From Zymomonas sp. (GTDB taxonomy: Bacteria > Pseudomonadota > Alphaproteobacteria > Sphingomonadales > Sphingomonadaceae), in contig NZ_JAIWON010000109.1 in assembly GCF_020216885.1 (NCBI RefSeq), positions 1-18,106 of the forward strand: DNA of 18,106 nucleotides. Direction: 5' to 3'. This document shows positions 6,996 through 15,054 of the stretch, piece after piece. The position numbers and the translations under genes were made by a program. The stretch's first letter is position 1, and each line of letters starts with the position of its first letter. Under the pieces are notes generated by a model. That model saw only the letters and a program-made list of their open reading frames with translations, was not told the DNA's origin and did not search any database.

Positions 6996-8321
6996 GTGAC
7001 ACCACATCCTCCTTTAACACCTTTCCCTTGGCATGATTGTCTGCTTTTAATCGCATTGATCGCCTTTAATGGCTTGTTTGCGATGTCCGAGCTGGCGATC
7101 ATCTCCTCTCGTCGTCCAAAGCTTGAGGCTATGGCAAAAACGAGAAAGGGAGCAAGTGCGGCTTTGGCGTTAAGTGCGCATCCGGGTCGCTTCCTATCAA
7201 CAATGCAGGTCGGTATTACAGGTATCAGCACCTTGGCGGGTGCTGTTTCTGGCGAAACCCTTGGCGGCCCAATCGGTGAAAGATTGGCCGCGATGGATGT
7301 CCCCAATGCTATGGCATGGGGATTTACGGTTGCTATCGTTGTTACCACCTATTTTTCTCTTATTGCCGGTGAGCTGGTTCCAAAACAGATCGCTTTAAAA
7401 GCACCGGAACAAATCGCTGCTTTTACCGCTATTCCTGTTTTATGGCTGTCGCGTTTGACGGCTCCGGCGGTCTGGTTACTGGATAAGTCCAGCGCTCTTG
7501 TGTTCCGTTTGGCTGGAATGACCCGCGAAGCCCATAATCAGGTAACCGCAGAAGAAGTCCGTTTAACGATTACCGAAGCCTTTCAGGCGGGGGTTATCGA
7601 AGAAAACGAACGGCAAATTATTTCCGGTGTTATCCGTCTGGCAGATCGGCCTGTGCGTGAAATCATGACCCCGAGAACCGAAGTCGGATGGTTGGATATG
7701 GAAGCGGATATTCCGACCTTGTCTAAAAATCTAGCTTCTATGCCCCATAGCCGGATGCCTGTTGCTATAGGTTCGGTCGACAACATTATTGGCGTTGTTC
7801 ATTCCCGCGATATTGTCCGCGTTTTGATGCGGGGCGAAAAGCTGGATATTAAACGCTTGATGCGGCCTGCGCCTATTGTGCCAGATCAGACTACGGTGAT
7901 GGCTGCCCTTGACAATTTGCGTTTAGCCGAAGTGCCTTTAGGGCTGGTTCATGATGAATATGGTCATTTTGAAGGGGTCGTTGCCCCAGCTGATTTATTG
8001 GCGGCCATGAGTGGCCATTTTGTGTCCGATGTGGATGGTCGAAATGATCCTTCTATCATCGAGGACAAAGAAGGGCATTATATTCTTTCCGGTTCCTTAT
8101 CGGCTGACCAGATGGCAGATAAATTGGGATTTGAGCTGGATGAAGATCGCGATTATGCAACGGTCGCCGGTTTTGCCCTTTCTGTTCTGCGACATTTGCC
8201 GAAAGTCGGTGAGCATTTCACCTCGAATGGTTGGCTGTTTGAGATTTTGGATATTACCGGCCATAAAATCGAGAAAGTCGGTGTATCTAAAGCTGAAGGT
8301 GAAAGCAGCGAAGAAAATTAG
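6996..8321 (+). CDS. CNNM/CorC-type membrane protein with CBS pair (HlyC/CorC family)
   Basis: This 441-residue protein has the full layout of the family: an N-terminal DUF21 transmembrane domain (about residues 13-180, with FNGLFAMSELAI and GELVPK), a cytosolic pair of CBS domains (about 220-335, beginning REIMTPRTEV) and a C-terminal CorC/HlyC domain (about 350-428). Proteins of this group have been linked to magnesium/cobalt efflux or resistance; the older name haemolysin is misleading. The C-terminus is acidic. The start is a GTG at 6996 without a clear ribosome-binding site; an ATG upstream in frame was not found. A 14-bp palindromic sequence lies just upstream (6964-6977). Transcription ends at the bidirectional terminator at 8346-8391. 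Confidence 0.9.
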   Translation: MTPHPPLTPFPWHDCLLLIALIAFNGLFAMSELAIISSRRPKLEAMAKTRKGASAALALSAHPGRFLSTMQVGITGISTLAGAVSGETLGGPIGERLAAMDVPNAMAWGFTVAIVVTTYFSLIAGELVPKQIALKAPEQIAAFTAIPVLWLSRLTAPAVWLLDKSSALVFRLAGMTREAHNQVTAEEVRLTITEAFQAGVIEENERQIISGVIRLADRPVREIMTPRTEVGWLDMEADIPTLSKNLASMPHSRMPVAIGSVDNIIGVVHSRDIVRVLMRGEKLDIKRLMRPAPIVPDQTTVMAALDNLRLAEVPLGLVHDEYGHFEGVVAPADLLAAMSGHFVSDVDGRNDPSIIEDKEGHYILSGSLSADQMADKLGFELDEDRDYATVAGFALSVLRHLPKVGEHFTSNGWLFEILDITGHKIEKVGVSKAEGESSEEN

Positions 8322-8345
8322 CCGTCTAAGTCGTTTTGTTTAAAA

Positions 8346-8391
8346 AAAGAAAAGCCCCGAAAACCGTTAATGGTCTTTGGGGCTTTTCTTT
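8346..8391. terminator. Bidirectional terminator between the CorC-type gene and the HhH gene
   Basis: A 13-bp perfect stem AAAGAAAAGCCCC/GGGGCTTTTCTTT (8346-8358 with 8379-8391) encloses a 20-nt loop. A-rich and T-rich arms give a T-run in both directions, serving the plus-strand CorC-type gene and the minus-strand HhH gene. Confidence 0.85.
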
Positions 8392-8421
8392 ATAGCGTTG
8401 TTTTCAAAATTAGGAATTTCT

Positions 8422-9120
8422 CTACCGATGGAGCGCCCCGAATTTACTTTCAAAAGTTTCAATATCACCGGCATCCAGTAATTTGGCCTGTTCTACCCAA
8501 TGTTCACGGGCGATTCTGCCGCTGAACGCGCCCATTTTGGGATCAATTTCAGCGATGTCGGCTTCTGTCCATGCAGCGATTTGTGAAAAGCGGGTAATAC
8601 CAAGACCAGACAGAATTTTATTAGCTTTGGGCCCTAATCCCTTGATCTGGGTTAATTTGTCAGCAGCGCCTTCGTTAGAAGAAACATCATTGGCCGGAGA
8701 GAGAATATCATTTTTGACGGATTCCGGTTGAGGCATGGATTCTGGCGCTTTTGCTGAAACCGTGTCTACGCTTTGCTGCTTTTCAGCCGAAGAGGGCGTG
8801 TCGGCCTTGGCATTTTTTTCTTCTGTTACCTTTGTTTTGTCTGTTTTGGCCTCTTGCAGAGCAGGCGATGTTTTGGTGACAATTGGAATATCGCTGACAG
8901 GAATAGCTTCGGCTTTTTTCTCCGATTTTAAATCTTGATAAGCGGGCGGCGGCGCAACTGGCTCGAAAGTCCGCTGGAGCTTAGGTGGCTGTGCTTCATC
9001 CTGTGTTTCTTCGGTCGTTTTTATCGGTTTCTGGCGACGTCTGACCAAAAACATAATCACGACGGCTATAGCAACAACGACTATGCCAGCCGCAACGGCG
9101 ATTATTTCCGTTGGCGTCAT
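8422..9120 (-). CDS. Membrane-anchored helix-hairpin-helix domain protein, function unknown
   Basis: This 232-residue protein has one N-terminal membrane helix (residues 7-26, followed by RRRQK, so the rest is predicted cytosolic), a long low-complexity linker rich in Ala, Lys, Glu, Pro and Ser (about 30-150), and a C-terminal helix-hairpin-helix domain (about 154-215: LTQIKGLGPKANKILSGLGI, then FSQIAAWTEADIAEID and FSGRIAREHWVEQAKLL). This HhH type is known as an appended domain in some ribosomal L21 and NuoE-like proteins of alphaproteobacteria, and is distantly related to DNA-binding HhH motifs. The KGLGPK hairpin is intact. ATG 9120 has a strong AAGGAGT at 7-nt spacing. It converges on the CorC-type gene and lies downstream of purD on the same strand, 156 bp away. 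Confidence 0.75.
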   Translation of the reverse strand: MTPTEIIAVAAGIVVVAIAVVIMFLVRRRQKPIKTTEETQDEAQPPKLQRTFEPVAPPPAYQDLKSEKKAEAIPVSDIPIVTKTSPALQEAKTDKTKVTEEKNAKADTPSSAEKQQSVDTVSAKAPESMPQPESVKNDILSPANDVSSNEGAADKLTQIKGLGPKANKILSGLGITRFSQIAAWTEADIAEIDPKMGAFSGRIAREHWVEQAKLLDAGDIETFESKFGALHR

Positions 9121-9186
9121 CTTTTTTACTCCTTACAATATCGAGGCCGATTTCTCCGAATAAAGCCGTTTATCAGGGTTCATCGG

Positions 9187-9216
9187 TTTCAGACGGAGAG
9201 GTCTCCCCGTCTGAAA
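9187..9216. repeat. Hairpin-forming inverted repeat upstream of the HhH gene
   Basis: TTTCAGACGG (9187-9196) and CCGTCTGAAA (9207-9216) form a perfect 10-bp stem around 10 nt that can partly pair further (GAG/CTC). There is no T-run on either side, so it is not a standard intrinsic terminator. It lies 67 bp upstream of the HhH gene start and 61 bp past purD. Confidence 0.5.
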
Positions 9217-9276
9217 GATACCTGTTGTAAATAGGCCTTCTATGCCGTTTTTGCAGGCGGCCTTTCTATTTTAATT

Positions 9277-10530
9277 TTAGAGACCGATATCGCCGCGCCA
9301 GAATCCATCGGGATAATCAATGATATTGACGGCCTGATAAGCGAGGTCGCGGGCTGCATTGAAATCGGCGGCCTTGGCCGTGACATTCAATACCCGACCA
9401 CCGTTGGCCTTTAAGGTCTGGTTATCGAGTGTGGTGCCTGCTTGAAAAACAACCGCGCCATTGGCTTCGGCTTCGTTCAGTCGGGTGATAATGCCGCCCT
9501 TTTTCGGGCTAGCTGGATAACCTTGCGCCGCAATAACCACGGTTACGGCGTAATCCTTTGAGAAGGTCGGTTCGGGTTGTGACTGTAATTTTCCAGTAGC
9601 CGCAGCATAGAGCAACGGTAAGATGTCGCTTTCAAGCCGCATCATCAGCACCTGACATTCAGGATCACCAAGGCGGGCATTATATTCGATGAGTTTAGGC
9701 CCTTCGCTGGTCAGCATCAATCCGGCGTAGAGGATGCCTACAAAAGGCATGCCTTGTTCTTTCATCGCCTGAACGGTGGGGGTGACAATTTCCTGCATCA
9801 CCCGCTTTTCGAGATCAGCCGTCAGGCGGGTTGCTGGACTATAGGCACCCATGCCGCCGGTATTGGGCCCAGTATCGCCATCACCGACCCGTTTATGGTC
9901 ACGCGCTGTCCCAAAGGGACGAACCGTTTCGCCGTCACTGATGGCAAAAAAACTGGCTTCTTCGCCCTGCATGAATTCTTCGATAACGATTTCAAGACCG
10001 GCTTTCCCGAAAGCGCCTGCCGTCATATCCTGAATAGCCTGTTCGGCTTCCAATCGGCTTTCGGCAATAATGACGCCTTTGCCGCCAGCGAGACCATCGG
10101 CTTTGATCACAACGGGGGTGCTAAAATTATCAAGCGCGGCCTTGGCTTCTTCTGCACTCCGGCAACGTTGATAACGAGCCGTTGGAATATTGTAGCGGGC
10201 GCAAAGGTCTTTTGTGAAACCTTTTGATCCTTCTAACTGGGCAGCCGCTTTGTCGGGCCCAAAGACCGCGATAGAAGCCACACGCAGGCTGTTTCCTAAA
10301 CCATCAACAAGCGGGGCTTCGGGCCCAATCACGACCAGATCAATGGCATTGTCCTGACAAAAGCGGACAACCGCAGCATGGTCTGTTACTGTGATATCTG
10401 CCGGTTTAGCCAGTTTTGCTATACCGGGGTTGCCTGTTGTGGCATAAAAGGTATCAAGTGATGGCGACTGAGCAATTTTCCATGCCAAAGCATGTTCGCG
10501 GCCGCCGGTTCCGATAAGCAGGACGTTCAT
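9277..10530 (-). CDS. purD: Phosphoribosylamine-glycine ligase (GAR synthetase)
   Basis: PurD joins glycine to phosphoribosylamine using ATP, the second step of purine nucleotide synthesis. The 417-residue ATP-grasp enzyme begins [18 protein letters not shown] (the GTGGREHA loop is the N-terminal hallmark), with [11 protein letters not shown] at 143-153, [13 protein letters not shown] near 183-195, [11 protein letters not shown] at 222-232 and the family signature NARLGDPE at 284-291. The frame is open a further 43 codons upstream, but that stretch is antisense to xseA and does not resemble PurD, so ATG 10530 is chosen; length then matches the family. Its start codon overlaps that of xseA. 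No clear intrinsic terminator follows. Confidence 0.96.
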   Translation of the reverse strand: MNVLLIGTGGREHALAWKIAQSPSLDTFYATTGNPGIAKLAKPADITVTDHAAVVRFCQDNAIDLVVIGPEAPLVDGLGNSLRVASIAVFGPDKAAAQLEGSKGFTKDLCARYNIPTARYQRCRSAEEAKAALDNFSTPVVIKADGLAGGKGVIIAESRLEAEQAIQDMTAGAFGKAGLEIVIEEFMQGEEASFFAISDGETVRPFGTARDHKRVGDGDTGPNTGGMGAYSPATRLTADLEKRVMQEIVTPTVQAMKEQGMPFVGILYAGLMLTSEGPKLIEYNARLGDPECQVLMMRLESDILPLLYAAATGKLQSQPEPTFSKDYAVTVVIAAQGYPASPKKGGIITRLNEAEANGAVVFQAGTTLDNQTLKANGGRVLNVTAKAADFNAARDLAYQAVNIIDYPDGFWRGDIGL

Positions 10531-12163
10531 GAATTCTTTCTCTTTTGATAGCTCTGATCTGTTAGCGAAATCTGATGCAACAGACAATGTGCGTGCCTTT
10601 TCTGTATCCGAAATTTCTGGTGCTTTGAAACGGACTGTTGAAGATGCTTTTAGCCACATTCGGGTAAGAGGTGAAATATCCGGTTTTACGCAAGCGGGGT
10701 CAGGACATTGCTATCTATCCTTGAAGGACGACAAAGCTGTTCTTGATTCCGTTATCTGGCGTGGTGTGGTGTCACGGATTGCTTTCCGGCCTGAAAATGG
10801 GATGGAAGTTATTGCTACCGGACGATTGACTACCTATGCCGGTCGTTCCCGTTATCAATTGGTTATTGAACAACTAGAAATCGCCGGACAGGGGGCTTTG
10901 ATGGCCTTGCTTGATCGGCGGCGGCGGATGTTGGCTGAAGAAGGCTTGTTTCATGCCGATCGCAAGCGGGCTTTACCCTTCATGCCTAAAATTATCGGGG
11001 TTATCACTTCGCCTTCGGGAGCCGTTATTCGCGATATTTTGCATCGTTTGGCTGACCGTTGTCCGACCCATGTGATTTTGTGGCCGGTGCCGGTTCAGGG
11101 CGATCAGGCGGCCGCCAAAGTGGCGGCAGCCCTCAGAGGCTTTTCGGCTTTGAAAACAGGGGATTCTATCCCCAGACCGGATTTGTTGATTGTTGCCCGT
11201 GGTGGTGGGTCGCTGGAAGATCTGTGGCCTTTTAATGAAGAGATATTGGTTCGAGCTGTCGCTGAATCCTCTATTCCAGTCATTTCGGCAGTGGGTCATG
11301 AAACCGACACTACCTTATGCGACTATGCCGCTGATCTACGCGCCCCGACCCCGACGGCTGCGGCTGAATTGGCAGTGCCAGTCAGAAGTGAGTTGGTGAA
11401 TGGTCTGAATAATCTGCATCTGCGGATGAATAATGCCATAATGCGCCATGCTAAATTATCAGAAGAAAGGCTGGACGCGGTTCGGCGGCGCCTGCCGGAT
11501 AGTGAACGGCTGTTAGCGCCCTTTATTCAATTATTTGATGATCGAGCATCGCAGTTGGAACGCGGTATCTCCGAACGGATGACTCATGCCCATCATAAGC
11601 TGAATTTTTATGCAGCTACTTTGCGGCCTGCCTTGTTACAGGCAAGAATTGCCCGCGAGCAGGCGCGGTTATCAGCTTGTCGTTTACCAACGGGGCAGCG
11701 TTTAGTCATACAGGAACAGCAGAAACTTGATAATGTGACGCGGCGATTGAAACAGGCCTATCAACAGCGCCTATCCCATGCCGATTTACGTTTCAAATTT
11801 TTGGCTGAAAAGTTACAACCGCTGTTATTAAAGCAGAAATGGCAGCGGAAAGCCGAGTTATTAGCGACTTGTTACTTAAAGCCAGAGTTGGTGACGGCGC
11901 GTTTGAATATTTGGCAGAAGAATATTGACCAGCTATGGCGGGTTGCCGAGCAAGCTCATCCTGACAAAATTTTAGCTAAGGGTTATGCCCGTGTTGAAGA
12001 TAGCCATAGCCATGTTGTCAGCCATGCGCAGGATGCCAAGACGCATAAGCGGTTAAATTTGATTTTCCATGATGGTTCAGTATGGGTAGCACCAGAGAAT
12101 CCTTCTAAAAGCAAGAAAGCTGACAGCCTGTCAGAACCTCCAGAGCAAACCAGTTTTTTATAA
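10529..12163 (+). CDS. xseA: Exodeoxyribonuclease VII large subunit
   Basis: XseA is the catalytic large subunit of exonuclease VII, which with XseB degrades single-stranded DNA from both ends. The 544-residue protein has an N-terminal OB-fold (about 24-118, [18 protein letters not shown] then VRGEISGF), the nuclease core with [19 protein letters not shown] (155-173), [17 protein letters not shown] (222-238) and [25 protein letters not shown] (split across 256-280), a long helical coiled-coil stretch (about 290-485) and a C-terminal segment with AKGYARVED. It is longer than the E. coli protein, mainly in the coiled-coil and tail. AGGA lies 5 nt before ATG 10529, a good ribosome site that falls inside purD. 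xseB is not adjacent. Confidence 0.96.
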   Translation: MNSFSFDSSDLLAKSDATDNVRAFSVSEISGALKRTVEDAFSHIRVRGEISGFTQAGSGHCYLSLKDDKAVLDSVIWRGVVSRIAFRPENGMEVIATGRLTTYAGRSRYQLVIEQLEIAGQGALMALLDRRRRMLAEEGLFHADRKRALPFMPKIIGVITSPSGAVIRDILHRLADRCPTHVILWPVPVQGDQAAAKVAAALRGFSALKTGDSIPRPDLLIVARGGGSLEDLWPFNEEILVRAVAESSIPVISAVGHETDTTLCDYAADLRAPTPTAAAELAVPVRSELVNGLNNLHLRMNNAIMRHAKLSEERLDAVRRRLPDSERLLAPFIQLFDDRASQLERGISERMTHAHHKLNFYAATLRPALLQARIAREQARLSACRLPTGQRLVIQEQQKLDNVTRRLKQAYQQRLSHADLRFKFLAEKLQPLLLKQKWQRKAELLATCYLKPELVTARLNIWQKNIDQLWRVAEQAHPDKILAKGYARVEDSHSHVVSHAQDAKTHKRLNLIFHDGSVWVAPENPSKSKKADSLSEPPEQTSFL

Positions 12164-12174
12164 AAAAACTTTTT
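12152..12174 (+). terminator. Weak AT-only terminator-like hairpin at the end of xseA
   Basis: AGTTTTTT can pair with AAAAAACT (one bulged A) and is followed by T's. It overlaps the xseA stop codon. An A-T stem is weak, so termination here is uncertain. Confidence 0.3.
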
Positions 12175-12231
12175 GAAACATTAAAATTATTTAAATCCAT
12201 TTCAAAAAAACAAAATATTATAACAATGGAC

Positions 12232-12260
12232 TTGACTAGAAAACTTTAAGAGGCTGTCAT
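12232..12260 (+). promoter_or_regulatory. Candidate promoter of the PepSY protein gene
   Basis: TTGACT (12232-12237) is 17 bp from TGTCAT (12255-12260). Transcription would start near 12267, leaving about 40 nt of leader before ATG 12306 but only a few nt before the upstream GTG 12273. The -10 is poor. Confidence 0.35.
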
Positions 12261-12305
12261 AGCCCTTCGTCTGTGATCATTTTGTTCTTATTATGGGTTT
12301 CTTTG

Positions 12306-13058
12306 ATGCATCCATCCTCTCCAGTAAAAAATTCTGTCGCTGAAACAGCCCCGCAGTCCGCTAATAGTCGGAAGAATGTGACCTCTTTTCATACGATTGT
12401 GAAAAAACAAGTACGTTTGTGGCATTGGGTTAGTGCGGCTATTTTTTGTGTGACGATGCTGCTTTTTTCGGTGACCGGATTCATGATGAATCATGGTCAT
12501 GATATTTTTGCGCCGCATTTGACAACCACAGAAAAACAATTTGAATTGCCACAAGATTTGCTTCCGGCATTGCAACAGCCTTTGAAAAAAGCGGAAGAAA
12601 AGTCGGTTAAAGTGAAAGAGGGCGGCTTTGATTGGGGGCAGTTAGCTTCACAAGAAGTCAGCCAGCCTCTACCGGAAGAGGTTATGCAATGGTTGAAAAG
12701 CCAGCATCTACCCGTGAGAAAACAGGCCTTTTGGACAGATAAATTTGTTTATTTCGCCATGCCTCAATTGGGTATGCGGGAAAGGGTGCTGATTGAGCGC
12801 GATAACGGCCATGTTCATTACGAACATACGTCACGTGGGTGGATTGGTTTTTTAGATGATTTGCATCGCGGTGGTCATGTCGGGACGGGATGGCCGTTAT
12901 TCATCGATGTGTTTGCGATCGCCTGTATTATTTTTTCTATAAGCGGTATCTGGTTGTTGCAGATCCATGCCAGAAAACGGCCTTCGACATGGCCGCTCGT
13001 GGCTTTAGGGTTGATTGTTCCTATTGTGATTATTTTGGTCGCGCTTCATTCCCACTGA
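12306..13058 (+). CDS. PepSY-associated transmembrane protein
   Basis: This 250-residue protein has the layout of the PepSY-associated TM family: a cytosolic N-terminus, a first membrane helix beginning LWHWVSAAIFCVTMLLFSVTG (about 38-58), a periplasmic part of about 130 residues, the conserved FLDDLHRGGHVG before a second helix (WPLFIDVFAIACIIFSISGIW), and a third C-terminal helix. Members often sit near iron, haem or siderophore functions, and the nearby convergent hemH is consistent with that but proves nothing. The histidines in HWV, MNHGHD and LHRGGH are candidate metal or haem ligands. The frame extends to GTG 12273, but the extra IILFLLWVSL would place a stray hydrophobic stretch before the hydrophilic N-terminus. 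Neither start has a clear ribosome site. The 3' end overlaps the next gene by 29 bp. Confidence 0.8.
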   Translation: MHPSSPVKNSVAETAPQSANSRKNVTSFHTIVKKQVRLWHWVSAAIFCVTMLLFSVTGFMMNHGHDIFAPHLTTTEKQFELPQDLLPALQQPLKKAEEKSVKVKEGGFDWGQLASQEVSQPLPEEVMQWLKSQHLPVRKQAFWTDKFVYFAMPQLGMRERVLIERDNGHVHYEHTSRGWIGFLDDLHRGGHVGTGWPLFIDVFAIACIIFSISGIWLLQIHARKRPSTWPLVALGLIVPIVIILVALHSH

Positions 13059-13326
13059 GTTTAAAAATATTCCTTCCATTAGAAAGGGTGAAGGTAAGCC
13101 ATAGTCGAAGAGCGCTTGCTAAATTCGGCATATCGGCGGCTTTCACCCTTTCTGCGTCAATGCGAGCAATCAAGGCATTAAGGGGCAGAGCCCGTTTGGA
13201 GGCCGCTTGCTCTAAGGCTTGCCAAAAAAGCGGTTCGAGACTGATCGAGGTTGAGTGACCAGCAATCATTACCGAGCGTTTAACAAGGCCATGATAGGGC
13301 GCTGCATATTCGGTAGAGGGGGGCAT
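13030..13326 (-). CDS. Ribbon-helix-helix domain protein (RHH_4-like)
   Basis: This 98-residue protein carries a ribbon-helix-helix fold of the type found in short alphaproteobacterial proteins: a beta strand KRSVMIAGHSTSISLE (16-31), helix FWQALEQAASKRALPLNALIARIDAER (about 34-60) and a helix NLASALRLWLTFTL. The strand-helix layout suggests dimeric DNA binding, although members are mostly uncharacterised. ATG 13326 lies 5 bp after the hemH stop, with a GAGGA 10 nt upstream inside the hemH end, so the two genes are probably translationally coupled. It overlaps the convergent PepSY gene by 29 bp. Confidence 0.82.
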   Translation of the reverse strand: MPPSTEYAAPYHGLVKRSVMIAGHSTSISLEPLFWQALEQAASKRALPLNALIARIDAERVKAADMPNLASALRLWLTFTLSNGRNIFKLSGNEARPK

Positions 13327-13331
13327 GGCTT

Positions 13332-14336
13332 TTATTCCTCGCCTTTGAGCCAGCCGGACATGCCTTGATTGACCAGAATTTCAAGCATGGCGAGGCTTTC
13401 TTCACTATCGTTAAGACAGCGAAGGGCAGCAAAATTTTTGCCTCCGGCTTCAAGAAAAGTGCTTTTCCCTTGAATAGCAATTTCTTCCAGTGTTTCTAGA
13501 CAATCAGCCGAAAATCCAGGCATGGCCACAGCGAGATTCCGAATATTTTGTGACGGGAGTTTTTGTAAGGTCATATCCGTCGCTGGCGTGAACCATTTTT
13601 GCGAACCAAAACGGGATTGGAAGCTGGTGATGACAGGCATATCCAGAAGAGATGATAAGGCCTGACTGGTAGCCTGACATTGGAAATAATAGGGATCGCC
13701 GAGTTCCCGTGTTTTTACGGGCATACCGTGATAACTAAGCAGCAGGCTATCCGGTTTAAAATTAAGCGCCTTGATCTGTTCTTCGATATTCCCTTTTAAG
13801 GTCTGAATATAAGCCGGATGAGTATAATAGGGTTCTAAGCTCCGTAAGTTCGGCTGCCAGCGGATTTTTTGGAGATATCGATAGGCTTCATCCTGCACGG
13901 TGGCAGTGCTGGCTGCTGAATATTGTGGATAAAGTGGTGCAAGTAAAATGCGGCGACAGCCGGACGCGAGTAATTTTTCAAGACGGGATGGAATAGAGGG
14001 TGTCCCGTAACGCATAGCATAATCGATCGTTATATTCGGCATTCTTTTTTGCAAGCCTTGCGCCTGTCTTTTTGTAATGGCCGCAAGAGGTGAGCCTTCA
14101 TTCGTCCAGATTTTTTGATAGGCTCGGGCAGAACGGGGGGCGCGAAAAGGAAGAATGATGCCTCTTAGAATAATCTGCCAGAAAACGGCCGGAAGCTCGA
14201 TAACCCGCTGATCCGAGAGAAATTGCCCAAGATAACGCCGTAACGCCTTGGGGTTAGGGGCATCGGGTGTACCTAGATTGACAAGCAAAACCCCGATTTT
14301 TTCAGACACAAGCTGCGGGTTATTCGATTCTGTCAT
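13332..14336 (-). CDS. hemH: Ferrochelatase
   Basis: HemH inserts ferrous iron into protoporphyrin IX, the last step of protohaem synthesis. The 334-residue protein has the family pattern from [22 protein letters not shown] at residues 15-36, through [15 protein letters not shown] (133-140) and the signature LLLSYHGMP (198-206, catalytic H203) to [16 protein letters not shown] (239-254) and [14 protein letters not shown] (273-286, conserved E281). The metal-site histidine and glutamate are both kept. Length is normal for bacterial HemH. No clear Shine-Dalgarno sequence precedes ATG 14336 (upstream bases are CTGACTCTCT). It is followed 5 bp later by the ribbon-helix-helix gene. Confidence 0.96.
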   Translation of the reverse strand: MTESNNPQLVSEKIGVLLVNLGTPDAPNPKALRRYLGQFLSDQRVIELPAVFWQIILRGIILPFRAPRSARAYQKIWTNEGSPLAAITKRQAQGLQKRMPNITIDYAMRYGTPSIPSRLEKLLASGCRRILLAPLYPQYSAASTATVQDEAYRYLQKIRWQPNLRSLEPYYTHPAYIQTLKGNIEEQIKALNFKPDSLLLSYHGMPVKTRELGDPYYFQCQATSQALSSLLDMPVITSFQSRFGSQKWFTPATDMTLQKLPSQNIRNLAVAMPGFSADCLETLEEIAIQGKSTFLEAGGKNFAALRCLNDSEESLAMLEILVNQGMSGWLKGEE

Positions 14337-14482
14337 AGAGAGTCAGTCTTTTCGGGAAGATATTTTTACGGTGAGGCGGTTGAGATATCTATTCGCCGCT
14401 TTTGGGGGAAAGAAAAGAATGACCTCGTCCATTTTGCCTTTTTCGGTTCGATAAAATTATGGTCTTGATCTGAAAAAGCAGG

Positions 14483-14953
14483 CTATTCATTGGCCACTTT
14501 AAAATCGAATACGATCGCTTTTTCTAAGAATGCCCCTGCAAAGGATTTGAACTGTTCATGGGCGGCATCAAAAAAAGCAGGATCATTAACCAAAGGACGG
14601 CCAACATAATAATTGCGGTCGCCTTCAGAGTTGAAGGTGACGATATAGCCTTGATCCATATCCATGCCCGCATTCTCGCCGCTATTTTGAGAGCCGGTTT
14701 CAATAGAAGCAATAACGGATTGTCCATCTGGTCTTTTTGAGGTTTTTGCCAATTCTAAAAATTGCTTTGTTACTTCGCGGCGTTCGAATTCTGTGATATT
14801 TTTTTTGAAACGAAACAGCACGATATGCTGCAATTTGCCTGAATGAAAATCAGACGAAGTGAATTTTTCAACACCCACTTCTTTTAAAAGCGCGCGTGCG
14901 GCTATCGTCGCATTATCAAGAAGAGTATTTATTTCAATTGAGGATGAAGTCAT
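14483..14953 (-). CDS. Dabb (stress-responsive alpha/beta barrel) domain protein
   Basis: The 156-residue protein ends in a Dabb domain (about residues 41-152) with the typical LQHIVLFRFKKNITEFER, the central variable stretch, DQGYIVTFNSEGDRNYYVGRP and FKSFAGAFLEKAIVFDFKV. Dabb domains are dimeric ferredoxin-like barrels seen in stress-induced plant proteins and in various bacterial proteins, some with enzymatic roles; no specific role can be read here. The first 40 residues are an extension without a recognised domain. GGAAT lies 9 nt before ATG 14953. It is on the same strand as hemH, 146 bp upstream, with no clear terminator between them. Confidence 0.82.
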   Translation of the reverse strand: MTSSSIEINTLLDNATIAARALLKEVGVEKFTSSDFHSGKLQHIVLFRFKKNITEFERREVTKQFLELAKTSKRPDGQSVIASIETGSQNSGENAGMDMDQGYIVTFNSEGDRNYYVGRPLVNDPAFFDAAHEQFKSFAGAFLEKAIVFDFKVANE

Positions 14954-15054
14954 CTTAAAATTCCGGTTGTATAAGGATAAAAAAACGGCATCACAAAAAC
15001 CTGTTTTATCTTATCTTTTTTGTCTTTTTATGGGAATAGCACGACGATTGCGAA

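Noticed and set aside
6974..7348. 124-codon minus-strand frame opposite the CorC-type gene
   Set aside because: It is antisense to the DUF21 domain and shows no independent signals.
9754..10227. 157-codon plus-strand frame inside purD
   Set aside because: It is antisense to a well-supported gene, resembles no family I know and follows purD codon structure.
10531..10659. N-terminal extension of purD by 43 codons
   Set aside because: It is antisense to xseA and unlike PurD N-termini, which begin at the [10 protein letters not shown] type sequence.
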